This document shows, in pieces, positions 48,541 through 60,610 of a stretch of DNA of 64,000 nt. The position numbers and the translations under genes were made by a program. The stretch lies in contig CM044326.1 in the NCBI GenBank assembly GCA_024291935.2, positions 36,517,948 through 36,581,947 of the forward strand, in the 5' to 3' direction. Within the stretch, counting starts at the first letter, position 1. Each line of letters begins with the position of its first letter. The stretch is from Okapia johnstoni. Taxonomy: Eukaryota; Chordata; Mammalia; Artiodactyla; Giraffidae. The notes under the pieces are model-generated. The model was given only the letters and a program-made list of their open reading frames with translations, was not told where the DNA came from and searched no databases.

Positions 48541-50722
48541 TGAGGTGGGCAGTGCTACCGCACAGACACTTGGATTCACAACCGAGGCATTTGAAAACTG
48601 AGGAAAAGTGATTAAATTGGCATTGAAGAACCCTCACTGCCATCTGTCATAAAAATAGACCTTTATCGCAAATCATTTTAAAGTTTACTTTCTTCTTAAT
48701 GCTTTTGGATAAGAGGCTGCTCAGGCTAGTCATTGGGAAAACGCCAGCTTCTGCCTCTGTTTCGTTAGCTCTGTGTGTTATTTGTGTAAACAGTTAGCAA
48801 TTAGGTTTCACCAGCCCTAGAAAAATCACCCCGTTTTTCCACACAAGCTGGCAGTTGATGGGTGATTCCCCCCAACAGTTTCTAGAATAGGCTCACTAAA
48901 AGATGTGTTTAGTTTTTCTGAGAGAGAGGGTAAGACATTAAAAATATAATATTCCCAGGTTCCCAACATACAGGGTTGTGCTAAGTCAAACTTTCACTTA
49001 AAAATGAGGGAATTCGTTTTCTGTAAATCATCACTTAACTATATTTTTGGTGGTTAATGCATACATGTTGGAGTGAAAGAATTAAAAAAAAAAAAAAACC
49101 CAGAGAAAGTACCTACAACTTGGATTCAGAACTAAAATAGCAGTGTCTGTAAAGAAAATCAGGAATCATGGTTAGTGGGGGTTGGTTTAGGGGGTGAGTT
49201 TCAGAAAACCCAGATCCTGAAGCATTGGCTGTAACCATGGCTACAGTGAGAGGCTTTTTCTGTGGTATATTGTGCCACGTTCCCATTATCGATCTGGCAA
49301 AATGAACATGTTTATTAACAGGCTATAGCCAATCACCTGACCAAAGAATTGGTCTCACTTTTATTTAAATGTCAATTTCAGGTATGTGTAGAGTAGAATC
49401 CAGTCACCTCATTAAGGGCCACCCTACTGTTTTTTTTTTTAATCAGTGGCACCTTGTATAGTGTAAATTCTGTGTGTAAATGGAATTTGGGGAACTCACA
49501 TTGCATTCAGATGCACTGTCAAATTTGTTATTTAAATGAAGCTGCAGTGCTGGTCCTGGGTGTTTTGAGGAGCCCTCCCTGGAAGGAGGGATGGGACTCG
49601 ACACAACCCTGGCCAGTGGTCGGGGAGGCAGATCCCCGCAGAGGAAGGCTGCTGTGCCTGTGGACCCGGACAGACCGCTGGCCATTGGAAGGGGTGACTG
49701 ACATGAAGAGCCTGTTCTAAGTGCCGGGGGCACTTTGATTTTATTCATCACCATACAGGTGGTCCGTGCTGGCTGAGTCCAAGTTTTGGGGCCCACAGTC
49801 CCAGGCTGCTCTCCTGGGCCCTATGGACAGGCCCTGGGTGTTTCTGTACTTGCCTTTAGGGTGTCTTGTGCTTCCTACCTCCCGAGGGGACAGGGAAGAC
49901 CGGATGAGGTAATGGGTATAAAAGCTGCGTGCTAAGCATTCAGTAGATGTGAGTTATTACTATTTTCTCAGTCTGAGCTGCTCCCGGGAGGCAGGAAATG
50001 TTCGTGGGACTGGAGGTGGGGGCGGCCATGGGGTGGGGGAAGCACAAATGTCCCTGCTCTGCAGGCAGGCTGCTCACATCTGTCCAACTGAGACGGGAAC
50101 TTCAGACCCGGGCGGAGCAGCAGTCGTGCTCCTGGTGTGACACCAGGTTCTGTGTAACTCAGATTCCTAAGAAGCCCAGGCTGCCCCCGAGGTGGCAGGG
50201 CAGCCATTTGAGCAAATAACCAACATCCTGGGGAGAGCACGCCACGTTTCAAGAGAAGGGGATGCTCTGTGCACTTGGGAACTCGGGGAAAAGAAGCACT
50301 GGAGGCAGTGGGGCGTGGACATTCAGGGCTTCCCCTGGAGGCAGGGCAGTGCCCGGCTGGGTGAGGGTGCAGGAAGCTGAGCCCCATCCCTCCCCGAAGA
50401 ACCCCACAGGAGGCTCCTGGACTGGGCTGGGGCTCAGGGACCCCCAGGAGAGCACCTGCGGAGTTTCACCCACCTTGCAACGAATCAACTTCAGATGGAA
50501 AAATGGGGCGGTGGCCAGCTGCTTTAAACATAAATGCCACCGACGGTATTTCCTGTAGAAACACAATAAAACTGCAGAGAAACCCGTGTTCATGGCTCTA
50601 GGCTGACTGTGGGGTTGGGAGAGTTAACCCAGATGCTCACAGTCATTTCAGTGCCAACTCCCAGGTTTATTTACAGTCTCCTAATGCCCTCTTACGATTC
50701 AGGTGTACCTGTGTGTGAGTCC

Positions 50723-50757
50723 ATACACACACACACATATATGTATACACATACACA
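50723..50757 (+). repeat. (CA)/(TA) microsatellite
   Basis: atacacacacacacatatat then gtatacacatacacat; imperfect dinucleotide array directly upstream of a SINE cluster. Confidence 0.85.
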
Positions 50758-50760
50758 TTT

Positions 50761-51195
50761 GGACTTCCCAGGTGGTGCTAGTGGTAAGAAAGTGAAAGTC
50801 GCTCAGTCATGTCCAACTCGTTGTGACCCCATGGACTATATAGTCTCTGAAATTCTCAAGGCCAGAATACTGGAGTGGGTAGCCTATCCCTTCTCCAGGG
50901 GATTTTCCCGACCCAGGAATCGAACCGGGGTCTCCTGCCTTGCAGGCCGATTCTATACCAACTGAGCTATCAGGGAAGCCCAGTGGTAAAGAGCCTGCCT
51001 GCCAATGCAGGAGACATCAGAGACGCAAGTTCAATCCCTGGGTCAGGAAGATCTCCTGGAGGAGGAAATGGCCACCCACTCCAGTATCCTTTCCTGGAGA
51101 ATCTCATGAACACAGGAGCCTGGCTACAGGAGTGGGCTACAGTCCATGGGGTTGCAAAGAGTCAAGACACGACTGAGTGACTAAGCACAGCACAG
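50761..51195 (+). mobile_element. Bov-tA SINE, split by a second Bov-tA
   Basis: The head ggacttcccaggtggtgcta stops at 50788 and the element resumes at 50982 with agtggtaaagagcctgcctg, running through the BovA body to gactgagtgactaagcacag. The interrupting copy is listed separately. Confidence 0.9.
50789..50981 (-). mobile_element. Bov-tA SINE nested inside another Bov-tA
   Basis: aaagtgaaagtcgctcagtc … gaatactggagtgggtagcc … ccaactgagctatcagggaa is an antisense Bov-tA. The 8-bp repeat agtggtaa at 50780-50787 and 50982-50989 fits the target-site duplication and dates this insertion after the host copy. Confidence 0.9.
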
Positions 51196-51842
51196 CTCCT
51201 CACGTCTGACTCTCCGGCTCAGAAAGCCGGTGCTGTCACAGACACACACCCCTAACCCCCGGCAGCTCGAACAAAGGTAGTGTTTCATAGAAAAGTGTTT
51301 CCAGTGTGCATTTTGCCGGACTCAGGTGCCAAGGGTTCTGAGGTGGAGAGCAGCCTGGTTGGGTGCGTTCCTGCCGCCTGTTGCGAGGCCGTGGGAACCG
51401 TTAACTCGTGGGTCAGCGACATTATCAAAAGCTCCCGAATGTTTCAGGCAACGGGCCTCGCTCTTCCCCATAAGATAACGGGGTCGAGTCCTCAGAGCGC
51501 CAGGAGAGCTTGACCTTCCCGCTCGTCCTCGTGGGGACAGAAGTGGCTGTCTCCTCCAGGTACTCACTCAGCCCCGGGTCGTGAGTGGGGGGCAGTCCAG
51601 CCAGGCTGAGCAGGGACCCGGCCGTTTTCCAGGTCTGCTCGGAGCTCGGACAGCCTTCCAGGGGGTTCTTCTCCACAGGGACCCAAGCAGCCTCGGTTGG
51701 CTGCTTCCTCCCACTGCACCTGGGGGGACCAGGGCAGGGAGGAAGCCCTGTTTTCCAGGTGACAAAACACAGTTCCAGGCGCCACCAATGGCCACAGGGT
51801 CTCATCCTACTTTCTCTTCCTTAATAAGCTTTGATTCAGTGA

Positions 51843-52025
51843 TTCCCTATAGCTCAGTTGGTAAAGAATCTGCCTGTAATGCAGGAGACCTGGGTTCAAT
51901 CCCTGGGTTGGGAAGATCCCCTGGAGAAGGGAATGGCAACCCACTCCAGTATTCTGACCTGGAGAATTCCATGGACTATAGCCCATGGGGTCACAAAGAG
52001 TCGGACACATCTGAATGATTTTCAC
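51843..52025 (+). mobile_element. Bov-tA SINE with well-kept Pol III boxes
   Basis: The head tagctcagttggtaaagaat and gggttcaatccc keep tRNA-like A and B boxes; the BovA body follows. Direct repeat tcagtga at 51836-51842 and 52026-52032. Confidence 0.93.
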
Positions 52026-52714
52026 TCAGTGACACCTGTAGATTTGCCCACAGTTGTTTGAGCATCTGATTGGGGCTGGGGGGACAAAGAGTGCAGGCCC
52101 CAGGCCCCTCGTCCATAAGGAGCTCCAGGAGGAGCAGGCCCAGCCCCCTGCCCATGTCTGGAGGGTGCAGGGGGCCTTCCAGGGGAAGTCACCCCCAAAC
52201 CAAGCCTTCAGGTACATTCCTTTTTTTTTTTTTTTTCCTATTCCTAACATAAAAGAGACTGGCCAGGGCTTTTAATGCCACAATCTACAAAATGGTAGAT
52301 TACCTTAGTTCTCTCTTAGCCTAATTTTTATTCCTTCTCTCTCCTCCACCCCAAAGGTTCACTTCTATTACCAAGTAGTAGAGAGTTTAAATCTGATTTC
52401 TTTTCACTTAAGTGCTTTGAACACATGCCTCAGGGAACTACAATCTTCTTCATGTTTATAGATACTACATTTCCAGGTTTTCTAACATTGTGGGACCTTC
52501 CGATGAGGATGAAATGATAAGAGGGGACCCCAGCATCATAGCTTTGGGGTGACTCGATTAATAACAGTTTCGAAATCCCTGATTCCTTTGCTGAAACAGA
52601 AACAATAGAACCTGTTACGAGACCAGTGTGTGAGAGTGCAAATGCAGGGCATTAGCCCCGTTTCCTCAAACTCGTCTGCAGACACCCATCCCCGAATTAT
52701 GGCATCTAAAGACT

Positions 52715-53441
52715 ACCTGCTCACTGTTTACAGTAGCCAAGCCATGAACACAACCTAAATGTCCATCAACAGAGGAATGGATAAAGAAGATGTGGTCCAT
52801 ATACACCATGAAGCATTCCTCAGCCAATGAAGAATGAATAACGCCATCTGCAGCAACACGGATGGACCTAGAGATCGTCATACGGAGTGAAGTAAGTCAG
52901 ACAGAGAAAGAAATATATGATATCCCTTATATGTGGAATCAAAAGAAATGATACAAATGAATTTATTTACGAAACAGAAACAGACTCACAGACTTAGAGA
53001 ATGAACTTGAACTTATGATTACCAGGAGGGAAAGAGTGGGAAGGATAGTTAGGGAGTTTGGGATGGACATGTACACACTACTAGAGTTAAAATGGATAAC
53101 CAGCAAGGACCTACTGTATAGTATGGGGAACTCGGTCTCAATGTGACAGCCTGGATGGGAGGGGAGTTTGGGGAAGAATGGGTACAGGCGTAAGTATGGC
53201 TGAGTCCTGTTGCTGTCTACCTTGCTGCTGCTGCTGCTGCTGCTAAGTCGCTCCAGTCATGTCCGACCCTGTGCGACCCCATAGACGGCAGCCCACCAGG
53301 CTCCGCCATCCCTGGGATTCTCCAGGCAAGAACACTGGAGTGGGTTGCCATTGCCTTCTCCTCTGTCTACCTTAAACTATCATAAAATTGTTAATCAGCT
53401 ATACTCCAATTTAAAATAAAATGTTTAAAAAAATAGGAAAA
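52715..53441 (+). mobile_element. 5'-truncated L1: end of ORF2 and 3' UTR
   Basis: aatgtccatcaacagaggaa, ggataaagaagatgtggtcc, gaagtaagtcagacagagaa, cagcaaggacctactgtata and the end ctatactccaatttaaaata are hallmarks of the L1 ORF2 C-terminus and 3' UTR. The frame is broken and a SINE is inserted at 53224-53362. Confidence 0.85.
53224..53362 (-). mobile_element. BovA SINE monomer inserted in the L1 3' UTR
   Basis: Begins with a (GCT)n run, the reversed agcagcagc tail, and ends gttgccattgccttctcct. The identical 11-bp repeat ctgtctacctt occurs at 53213-53223 and 53363-53373. Confidence 0.95.
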
Positions 53442-54416
53442 AACACCCCACCTGTTAATCCCATGGAGTTTGACTAAGCTGCACCTACTTCAGTCCATCT
53501 CAAACAAACAATTAACAAGGAGATGAGAGGACCCAGCCTCAGTGACAGGCCGCATCTGGGCATAGAATCTTGTCTCCTGTTTCCCCGTCATTTCTGTGAC
53601 AAGTTTTGCTGTTTACTGACCAAGCTGCCTTTGGCCAAAGCAGCTAGGCTCTTTGTCCAGGACATCGAAATCTCTTAGAAATCCAAATGAACAAATATTC
53701 TCCCCTGGAACAAATATAAAATGACTCCTGTAGGTATCAAAAAATTCTTCAGGCTATCTCTTAAGGAAGCCAGAATTTCCAGTGGCAATTAAATTGCATA
53801 ATTGGATACAGGAAAAATGTTATAATTGCTCACAGCAGCAATTTACTAGGATAGATGTTACTTATGACATGTGTCAAAAAGGTCAGAGTTTATATTTCCT
53901 TAGACATGAACCTAATATTTGAAATTCTAAAAGTTACACTTTTTGGTCATTAATTTTTTTTTTACAAGCAGAGATTTTGACAATTAACCCAGTTAATAAA
54001 GGTCAAATTTCATTTTCTCCCCCCAATTTCTGGAGCACTTATTTCTTTCTGAAAATGGGAAGATAGAGGATGATAAATAGTTATTAAATGAATACAGGGA
54101 TGTAGTTCTACTGTCAGAGTGATGATTATAAAACAGCTGATCCTGGAAGAACAGAATTACTGTGTATCTGATGGGAAGGAAAGTAGATTACAAGCCGAGG
54201 AAATAGAAAAATGAAGCCCAAATACTGTGTGCTGTTAGTAGGATAATATGAGAATAGGCGCTTGTTCACTCACCTCAGAATTTTAGTCATGCAATTATGT
54301 AGACTTCAGGCTTCAAGTCTCCAATCTGCACATTTTAAAATAAGTAATTGCTGCAAACTTGCAACAAAAAACCACCGAAAGTGAGTGAACCGAAAGTGTC
54401 ACCCTGAATCCCTGAA

Positions 54417-54860
54417 ATGCCCCACGGGGCCATCAGGCCGCTAGGTCACCAGCGGCCAGAGGCAAGGGTGAAGCCGAGCGATGGGCAGCCTGCCCGCCCT
54501 GCCCCCACACCGCCGCCGCGGGCAGCCCCCCAGAGCCGCGTCCGCGAGGGAGGGAATTCTGTCATCTCTCCCTGGCACGGGAAACAGCGGAGAAAGGACC
54601 TCAAGACCTCCTCCGCCCCCAGAACAAAAGACAAGCCGAGCCTCCCTTTCCGCTCTCAACCCAGCCCGACCCACGGCCTCTCTCCGGCCCGGGTCACCTC
54701 CCCGCGGCCTTTGCAGGCGGTCCTCCCGGGGCCTCGCCCTTCCCCTCCTCCGCTGGCGCCCCCTGGTGGCAGTGCCCGCTGGGACCACCCGCCCACCGGG
54801 AAGCCGCCGGGGCAACCGCCCTGCGAGCAGGGACCCTCCCAGACCCAGCCAGGAGCTTGA
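54417..54860. promoter_or_regulatory. CpG-island-like block in intergenic DNA
   Basis: CpG-dense and GC-rich by eye (around 35-40 CpG in about 440 bp), with stretches such as accgccgccgcgggcagccc, standing out sharply from AT-rich DNA just upstream (53700-54400). It holds a strong CTCF-type motif. The open frames across it are by-products of GC content. It could be an orphan CpG island of a noncoding RNA or an enhancer; no transcript evidence is visible. Confidence 0.55.
54755..54770 (-). promoter_or_regulatory. Candidate CTCF binding site (motif on - strand)
   Basis: Plus strand ggcgccccctggtggc; the minus strand reads GCCACCAGGGGGCGCC, essentially the ideal CTCF core. It lies in the CpG-rich block and points towards the + strand motif at 30726. 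Confidence 0.7.
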
Positions 54861-55170
54861 TTCTACAGGTGGGCCGTTGCTGGTGTTGGGTGTCTGGGGC
54901 TGGCTGGTGCTGCCGTTGTATTGTGCAGATAAACGCTTCTCAGCACAGAGATGCTCAACATTAAGGAATATTTAAGACCTACAATTACACCTATTTATCC
55001 AAAAAATACCGACGATATGCATGGAGCCAGGACCCTGCCTTGTCCTGCCGCCCTGGATATCCCCCCCCCCCCGCCATCCAGCTTCTGGACCCTTAAGCTG
55101 TGACTGAGGTCCTCCCTGCATGCCCACTGCAGCACTCCCGCCTCGAGATTTCACTTTGCAGTCGATCCCC

Positions 55171-55210
55171 GACACCCCATTTACAGCTCCGACACCCCAT
55201 TTACAGCTCC
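55171..55210 (+). repeat. 20-bp perfect tandem duplication
   Basis: gacaccccatttacagctcc occurs twice back to back with no difference. Confidence 0.97.
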
Positions 55211-55319
55211 GTGTTCCCACTGCTCCTTTCACAGAGTAGGTGCCTGAAAAATACCCTAGGAGAAGTCCAAGCCATTTAGCTCAGCAAGAGGTGAGCTGAA
55301 ACTGAAACTGTGAACGGCC

Positions 55320-55348
55320 AAAAAAAAAACACACACACACACACACAA
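55320..55348 (+). repeat. A-run plus (CA)n microsatellite
   Basis: A run of nine or so A followed by about nine CA units. Confidence 0.92.
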
Positions 55349-55986
55349 GAAACAGTCTTGTACACTTTTACAAAATATAACTTGTAAAATGGTTAGAATG
55401 GTGACTTTCACTAGAATGCTTTATTACCAACAATTCCACAACATTTCGCCTGCAGGCAGAGGGGACAGATGGATGGATAGGCGCTCACAGGGGGACTGCA
55501 TACTTTCAGGAAGGAAAGGTCACTTTCTTGGAGAACCGTGGTCTGCAGGCAAAGACACAACTGGGTTTACAGAATTCCTGGGAGCAGCCAGTCCTCAGGG
55601 ATGCCTGCTGCTCGGAGGGTGCGGAAGGGAAACGCAGGAGCGCAGAGCAGCATCTGCCAATCCCGAAATATCCCTGCAGGCTGCGAACCTGCGTTAAATC
55701 TGAGCGCACCTGAGGCTCTGGGCCCTGGCAGGGCCTGGTTAAAAGAGGCCGTGGTGTCTTAGCCACAGAACTGTAGCGAAGGTGACTCTGGCCTGTGCTG
55801 GCTTCCTGTTGACCTCCTCGGCCGTGACGGACCCGGTCCAGTCCTTTCCCACCTGCCCACTCCTCCTGCCCTCCTCCCTCCCGGGGTCCAACGCCCTCTT
55901 TCTGCCCCATCTCTCCTCCTCCTTGTCCACAATAGCTTGTTTCAGACATTTTATTGGATCTACAGTCTGCCCAGTACCTATAGGGG

Positions 55987-56186
55987 AAAAGTGAAAGTGA
56001 AGGTCACTCAGTCGTGTCCAACTCTTTGTGACCCCGTGAACTATACAGTCCATGGAATTCTCCAGGGTGGAATACTGGAGTGGGTAGCCTTTCCCTTCTC
56101 CAGGGGATCTTCCCAACCCAGGGATCAAACCCAGGTCTCCCGCCTTGCAGGTGGATTCTTTACCAGCTGAGCCACCAGGGAAGCCC
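55987..56186 (-). mobile_element. Bov-tA SINE, antisense
   Basis: gtgaaagtgaaggtcactca … gaatactggagtgggtagcc … agctgagccaccagggaagc. Flanks acctatagggg (55976-55986) and acctacagggg (56187-56197) differ at one base. Confidence 0.93.
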
Positions 56187-56940
56187 ACCTACAGGGGAGC
56201 AGACCCCTAAGTGGGATGGAATCAGGGTTGGTCTGGGCACACCTGAGGGATGCAGGGGGGCTCAGGGGAGGTGGCATGGGAGCCTGGCCCCAGCAGCCAG
56301 CAGCACTGTTCCCGGTGGACAGCGAGGCAGCTGGTGCATGGCTGTTCTGGGCTGGTGGGCTGGAGCCAGGGATGGGGCTGAGATAAAGGAGGCGTCCTTG
56401 AGATGGCTGGCGGCTGGTTACAGAGCCCCCGCCACCCACGATCCGCCCCCCACCACCTGGTAGAAGAAATGGGGCTTTTCTCCTTCAGGGAGGGACTCTC
56501 TGAAGTGCAGGCAGACCCCCATGGCACTCTACATGATGCTTGGGGGTGCAGGCTGGAGTAGGGAGCCGCCCAGGCATCTGCAGCATAAAGTCCAGGGCAG
56601 GCAGAAGGTTCAGGAGGAAAGGCAGGTGGGTGGGAGGTGCCTGTGGGGGAGAGGTGAGCCCAGGACCACAGCCTGGGGCCTGCAGATGCCATTAACCGAA
56701 ACTGCCCTGGGGATGGGGCGCGGGTCTCCTGGGGGACAAATAAGCCCCCGCCCCACCTCTGCGCAGCCCCGGAGGAAGGTGGACTGAGTCCAGCCCTTCC
56801 ACCATGTGCCCGGGTTACTTAACTGACCTCCAGTTTCTCCACCTGGACCACAGGTTAGCAGCTAAAGAACCCGCTGGTAGAAGACCAGCACTCACTCTAC
56901 ATGCTCAGACGGTCCCCTCCCCACCCCCTCCGTGCACGCT

Positions 56941-56994
56941 CCAGAGGCACCAGACCCTCCAGAGGCACCGGACCCTCCAGAGGCACCAGACCCT
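56941..56994 (+). repeat. 18-bp minisatellite, three copies
   Basis: ccagaggcaccagaccct repeated three times; the middle copy has one a-to-g change. Confidence 0.96.
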
Positions 56995-57316
56995 GCCCTT
57001 GACTCTGCTCTCACCATGAAATAAATCAATGTCTTCACGAAGCCTGGCTTAATTTCAGCTTAATTTCAGCAAATCTACCCGAATCAGAAGTGTTTGGGGA
57101 GCTACCTGTGTGAGTGAGTCCCTTTGGAATCCCTTCAAGCTGGCCTGAACTGGCCTGTCTTCTATATCCAGCAGAGCTTTCCACATCCCCATGCCTGTTC
57201 CTCCCCCCTCTCCCCACTCCCCACTTTAAAGGACTGTGCTCAGGGGTAGGTGAGGACTCTCTAACTTTCCCTCAAAACCCAGGAGCAACACAAGATGGAC
57301 AGATTTGACTGACTAC

Positions 57317-58300
57317 ATAATTGAAAAAAATTTTTATTGGATTATAGTTGAGATCAAACCAGTAAATCCTAAAGGAAATCAACCCTGAATATTGGAAGGA
57401 CTGATGCTGACGCTGAAGCTCCAATCCTTTGGCCACTTAATGCCAAGAGCCCACTCATTGGAAAAGACCCTGTTGCTGGGAAAGATTGAGGGCAAGGGGA
57501 GAAGGGGACGACAAAGGATGAGATGGTTAGATGACATCACTGACTCAACAGACATGAGTTTGAGCAAACTCTGGGAGATGGTGAAGGACGGGAAAACCCG
57601 GTGTGCTGCAGTCCATGGGCTTGCAAAGAATCAGACATGACTTAGCGGCTGAGCACCACCACATGGTTGATTTACGATGCTGTGTTAGTTTCAGGTATAC
57701 AGCAAAGTGAGTCACTTATACACTACATTAATTCATTATTTTTCAGATTGTTTTCTCATGTAAGCTATCCTCGAATACTGAGTCGAGTTCCCTGTGCTAT
57801 ACAGTAGGTCCTTGTTGGTTATCTATCTTGTATATAGTGGCATGTGTATCTTAATCCAAAACTCCTGATTTATCCCTCCCCCAGTGTCTCTCCTTTGGTA
57901 ACTATTAGTTTGTTTTTGATACTTGTAAGTCTCTTTTGTAAATAAGTTTATTTGTACTATTTAAAAAAAACTAGTTTCCACATATGAGTGACATCATATG
58001 ATATTTGTCTTTGTCTGGCTTCACTTAGTGTGATCATCTCTAGGTCCATCCATGTTGCTGCAAATGGCATTGTTTCATTCATTTTTACGGTTGAGCAATA
58101 TTCTATTGCATATATATATAACACACTTTCTTTATCCACTCCTCTGCTGATGGACATTTAGGTTGTTTCAACGTCTTAGCTATTGTAAATAGCGCTGCAA
58201 TGGACATTGGGGTGCCTGTATCTTTTCGAATGATGGTTTTCTCTGGGTACATGCCTAGAAGTGGGATTGTTAGGTCATATGGCAGTTCCATTTTTAGCTC
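57317..58300 (-). mobile_element. L1 3' end, antisense, split by BovB/ART2A
   Basis: tttttattggattatagttg, then after the interruption gatgctgtgttagtttcagg, ttccctgtgctatacagtag, ccatccatgttgctgcaaat and gtgcctgtatcttttcgaat: antisense L1 ORF2 end and 3' UTR. Old, with multiple lesions. Confidence 0.82.
57345..57660 (+). mobile_element. BovB/ART2A element inserted in the L1
   Basis: Forward frame at 57392-57640 shows LKLQSFGHLM, LLGKIEGKGRRGRQRMRWLD and SLSKLWEMVKDGK, the C-terminal end of the BovB RTE reverse transcriptase. Flanking tatagttga and catggttga are a possible degraded target-site duplication. Confidence 0.88.
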
Positions 58301-58379
58301 CTCACTGCCTGTATGTAATTCATCTCTTCAGTGTCTGTTTTTATTCCTGTATTTCCTTTGCATAAATGAGTGTATTAGA

Positions 58380-58965
58380 CTGTTTTCTTTCTCCCACGAA
58401 GGGCAACATGCTGTAGATACTCTCTTGCACTTTGTGTTTTTCACTTCACTGCATATCCTGGAAATCACTCCAGGTCAGCTCACGAAGACCTTCCTCCTCC
58501 ACTGTGTAGCGGTACCAGAGTTGGCTCAACCCCTCTCTTATTTATAAGCTTCTAAGCTGTTTCCAGTATTTTGCAATAACAAACAACATTACAATGAATG
58601 ATTTTGTGTGTATCAATTTTACATGTTGCAGGTGTGTCTTCAGGACAGATTCCTAGAAGTGGGATTGCTGCGCTGACAGGTAGTGCACACATAGCTCTGT
58701 TGGGCATTGCCATATTTTCCTGCAAGGGAAGTACTAATTTGAATAAGTGCAAATGCAGAAGTGCATGAGAGCACCTGTTTCCCACAGTCTCACCCAGAAT
58801 ACGTGGTTGTATTTTAATTTTTATTAGTCTAATAGGGGGGAAATGGTACATCGGTATTGCTTTAAATTGCATTTCTCCACGAAGAATGAATTTGGACACC
58901 GTTTGCATGCTTGAGGACTTTATGTGTGTGAACCGTCCATTCATGTGTTTGCCCCATTTTTCTCA
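58380..58965 (-). mobile_element. Diverged L1M fragment, antisense
   Basis: gacagattcctagaagtggg, attgctgcgctgacaggtag, gagagcacctgtttcccaca, tttaaattgcatttctccac and the end gtgtttgccccatttttctc follow the antisense L1M ORF2 order. Confidence 0.65.
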
Positions 58966-59779
58966 TTGCTCCCAGGGGTGGGGAATGGAACCAGGTGGCA
59001 GGGAGGGGGCTGGGGTGGCCGGGCACTGATGACTCAGGACCTCTGCAATGTCTCCCAGACTTTCACTTATCCTTACATTGCCCCCCAAATCAAACAAACC
59101 GAGATATGAGAGTAGCCCCAAATGGAATAACCCCCACCAACAATGAACCAGGCCACACTGCACATGAATAGCACACCTTCCTTGTATGGGGAAGGAACTA
59201 ACCTAAATAACTTTGGAAATCAGTGTCTTGACTGGATATTGTAAGGTCACAGGGGAAAGATCCAGTCAGGAAATGAGTCTCTTGAAGGGAAATGGGTCAG
59301 CAGGCAATCCTGAAACTCCTCTCTACGGCCACGCGAACTGAACCGATCATCATTATATTGCAGATTACAAGAGCTGGTTTTCTCACTGTTGGAGAAAGAA
59401 GTTACAAAGAAGGAGAAGAGGAAAGCTAAAAGGAGTCCTGTGAGCTGTATGAACTCATGATCTTTACTGCACATGAGACAGGGAGACCGGGATCATGGAT
59501 GTGTGTGCATGTGCTTAGTACACGTAGAACACATGTTTCCCACCTCTGCCCACTGAGCGAAACTGGAAACAGTGACGCCCCAGGACCAGTGAGCACCCCT
59601 AGTGTCTAACCTTGGTTTCTAAGCACCATCCTTCAATAAAGGTTCCTGGGAGAACTGGTTTCGGGACTGGAGCAGGGAAAATACAAGATGAGCTTGGATG
59701 GGCCATCTTGTGGTGTCAGGAAGTTGGGAAGTGATAAAAATGATGGAACAGTTTATGCAATAAAATAAATACTGGTAGT

Positions 59780-60610
59780 ACTGGATCATACTACACAGAT
59801 TACAACATCTGCCCATGAGTCCATACTGATATGAACAATCAATTCAATAAATAAACGGAGAAAAGGGAAAGTTCTTTCTTGCAGTCAAATTCCCATCTAT
59901 TAACATAAAAGAAAAGAAGAAAACAGAAAGTGATCTTTTAGCAAACATCATGCTATTAATTGTTGTGGACAAGATCTACCAATGGATGCTAAAATTAATG
60001 GGTGAACGTTCAATAGGAAACAAAATTTTTATGGCCTCATAGTACCTTCCTCAAGACATGTATTAATCAGAAAGGAAAGATAAGAGCTTGACAGTGGAGA
60101 AGCCTGGCAGACAGCACCGTAAACAAGTGACCAAGGTCAACATCACCAGTGAAGAGACACAGACGCCATGAACCCCTGATATGAGGCAGCGAGCAGGACA
60201 CAGCATCACCTCTGTGGGATTCTTGCCAAAAGTGGACAACCTCAATCCAATCCTGACAAAACCATCACTCAGACCCAGATTGAGGGACCTTTTACAAAAC
60301 AACAAATCGATACTCTTCAGAAGTGCCTGGACCATGAACAACAAGGGAAGATGGAGGAACTTTCACAGACTGGAGGGGACAAAGGAGCCAGGAAAGTGAA
60401 GGGATGTGGGATCCTGGGTGGGATGCTGGAAGCTGCTAACATCTGAATAAGGTCTGAGTTTAATTAGTAGCCGTGTTCATTGCCTGCGTGTGCTCGCTAC
60501 ACTCTGGGCATGCAAGACGTGAATGTGAGGGCAAGCTGGATGACAGATACATGGAAACTTTGCACTGTTTTTATAGCTTTTCTGTGAATCTAAATTGAGT
60601 TAAAAAATAC
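59780..60610 (+). repeat. Ancient interspersed repeat of uncertain class
   Basis: gaactttcacagactggagg … gtgggatcctgggtgggatg … acatctgaataaggtctgag … gcttttctgtgaatctaaat recalls the 3' end of an old mammalian repeat (probably L1-type). I cannot name the family with confidence. Confidence 0.4.

Noticed and set aside
51843..51925. tRNA-like sequence with A and B boxes
   Set aside because: It continues directly into the BovA body and is flanked by a target-site duplication, so it is the head of a Bov-tA SINE and not a tRNA gene. The same holds for the other SINE heads.
52666..52881. 71-codon minus-strand frame
   Set aside because: It is antisense to the L1 ORF2 remnant.
54417..54975. Open frames of 124-164 codons across the CpG-rich block
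   Set aside because: Proline/arginine-rich translations in several frames at once, as expected from GC content; no known protein.
59703..59716. CTCF-like word gccatcttgtgg
   Set aside because: At least two mismatches to the consensus at informative positions; too weak beside the motifs at 30726 and 54755.
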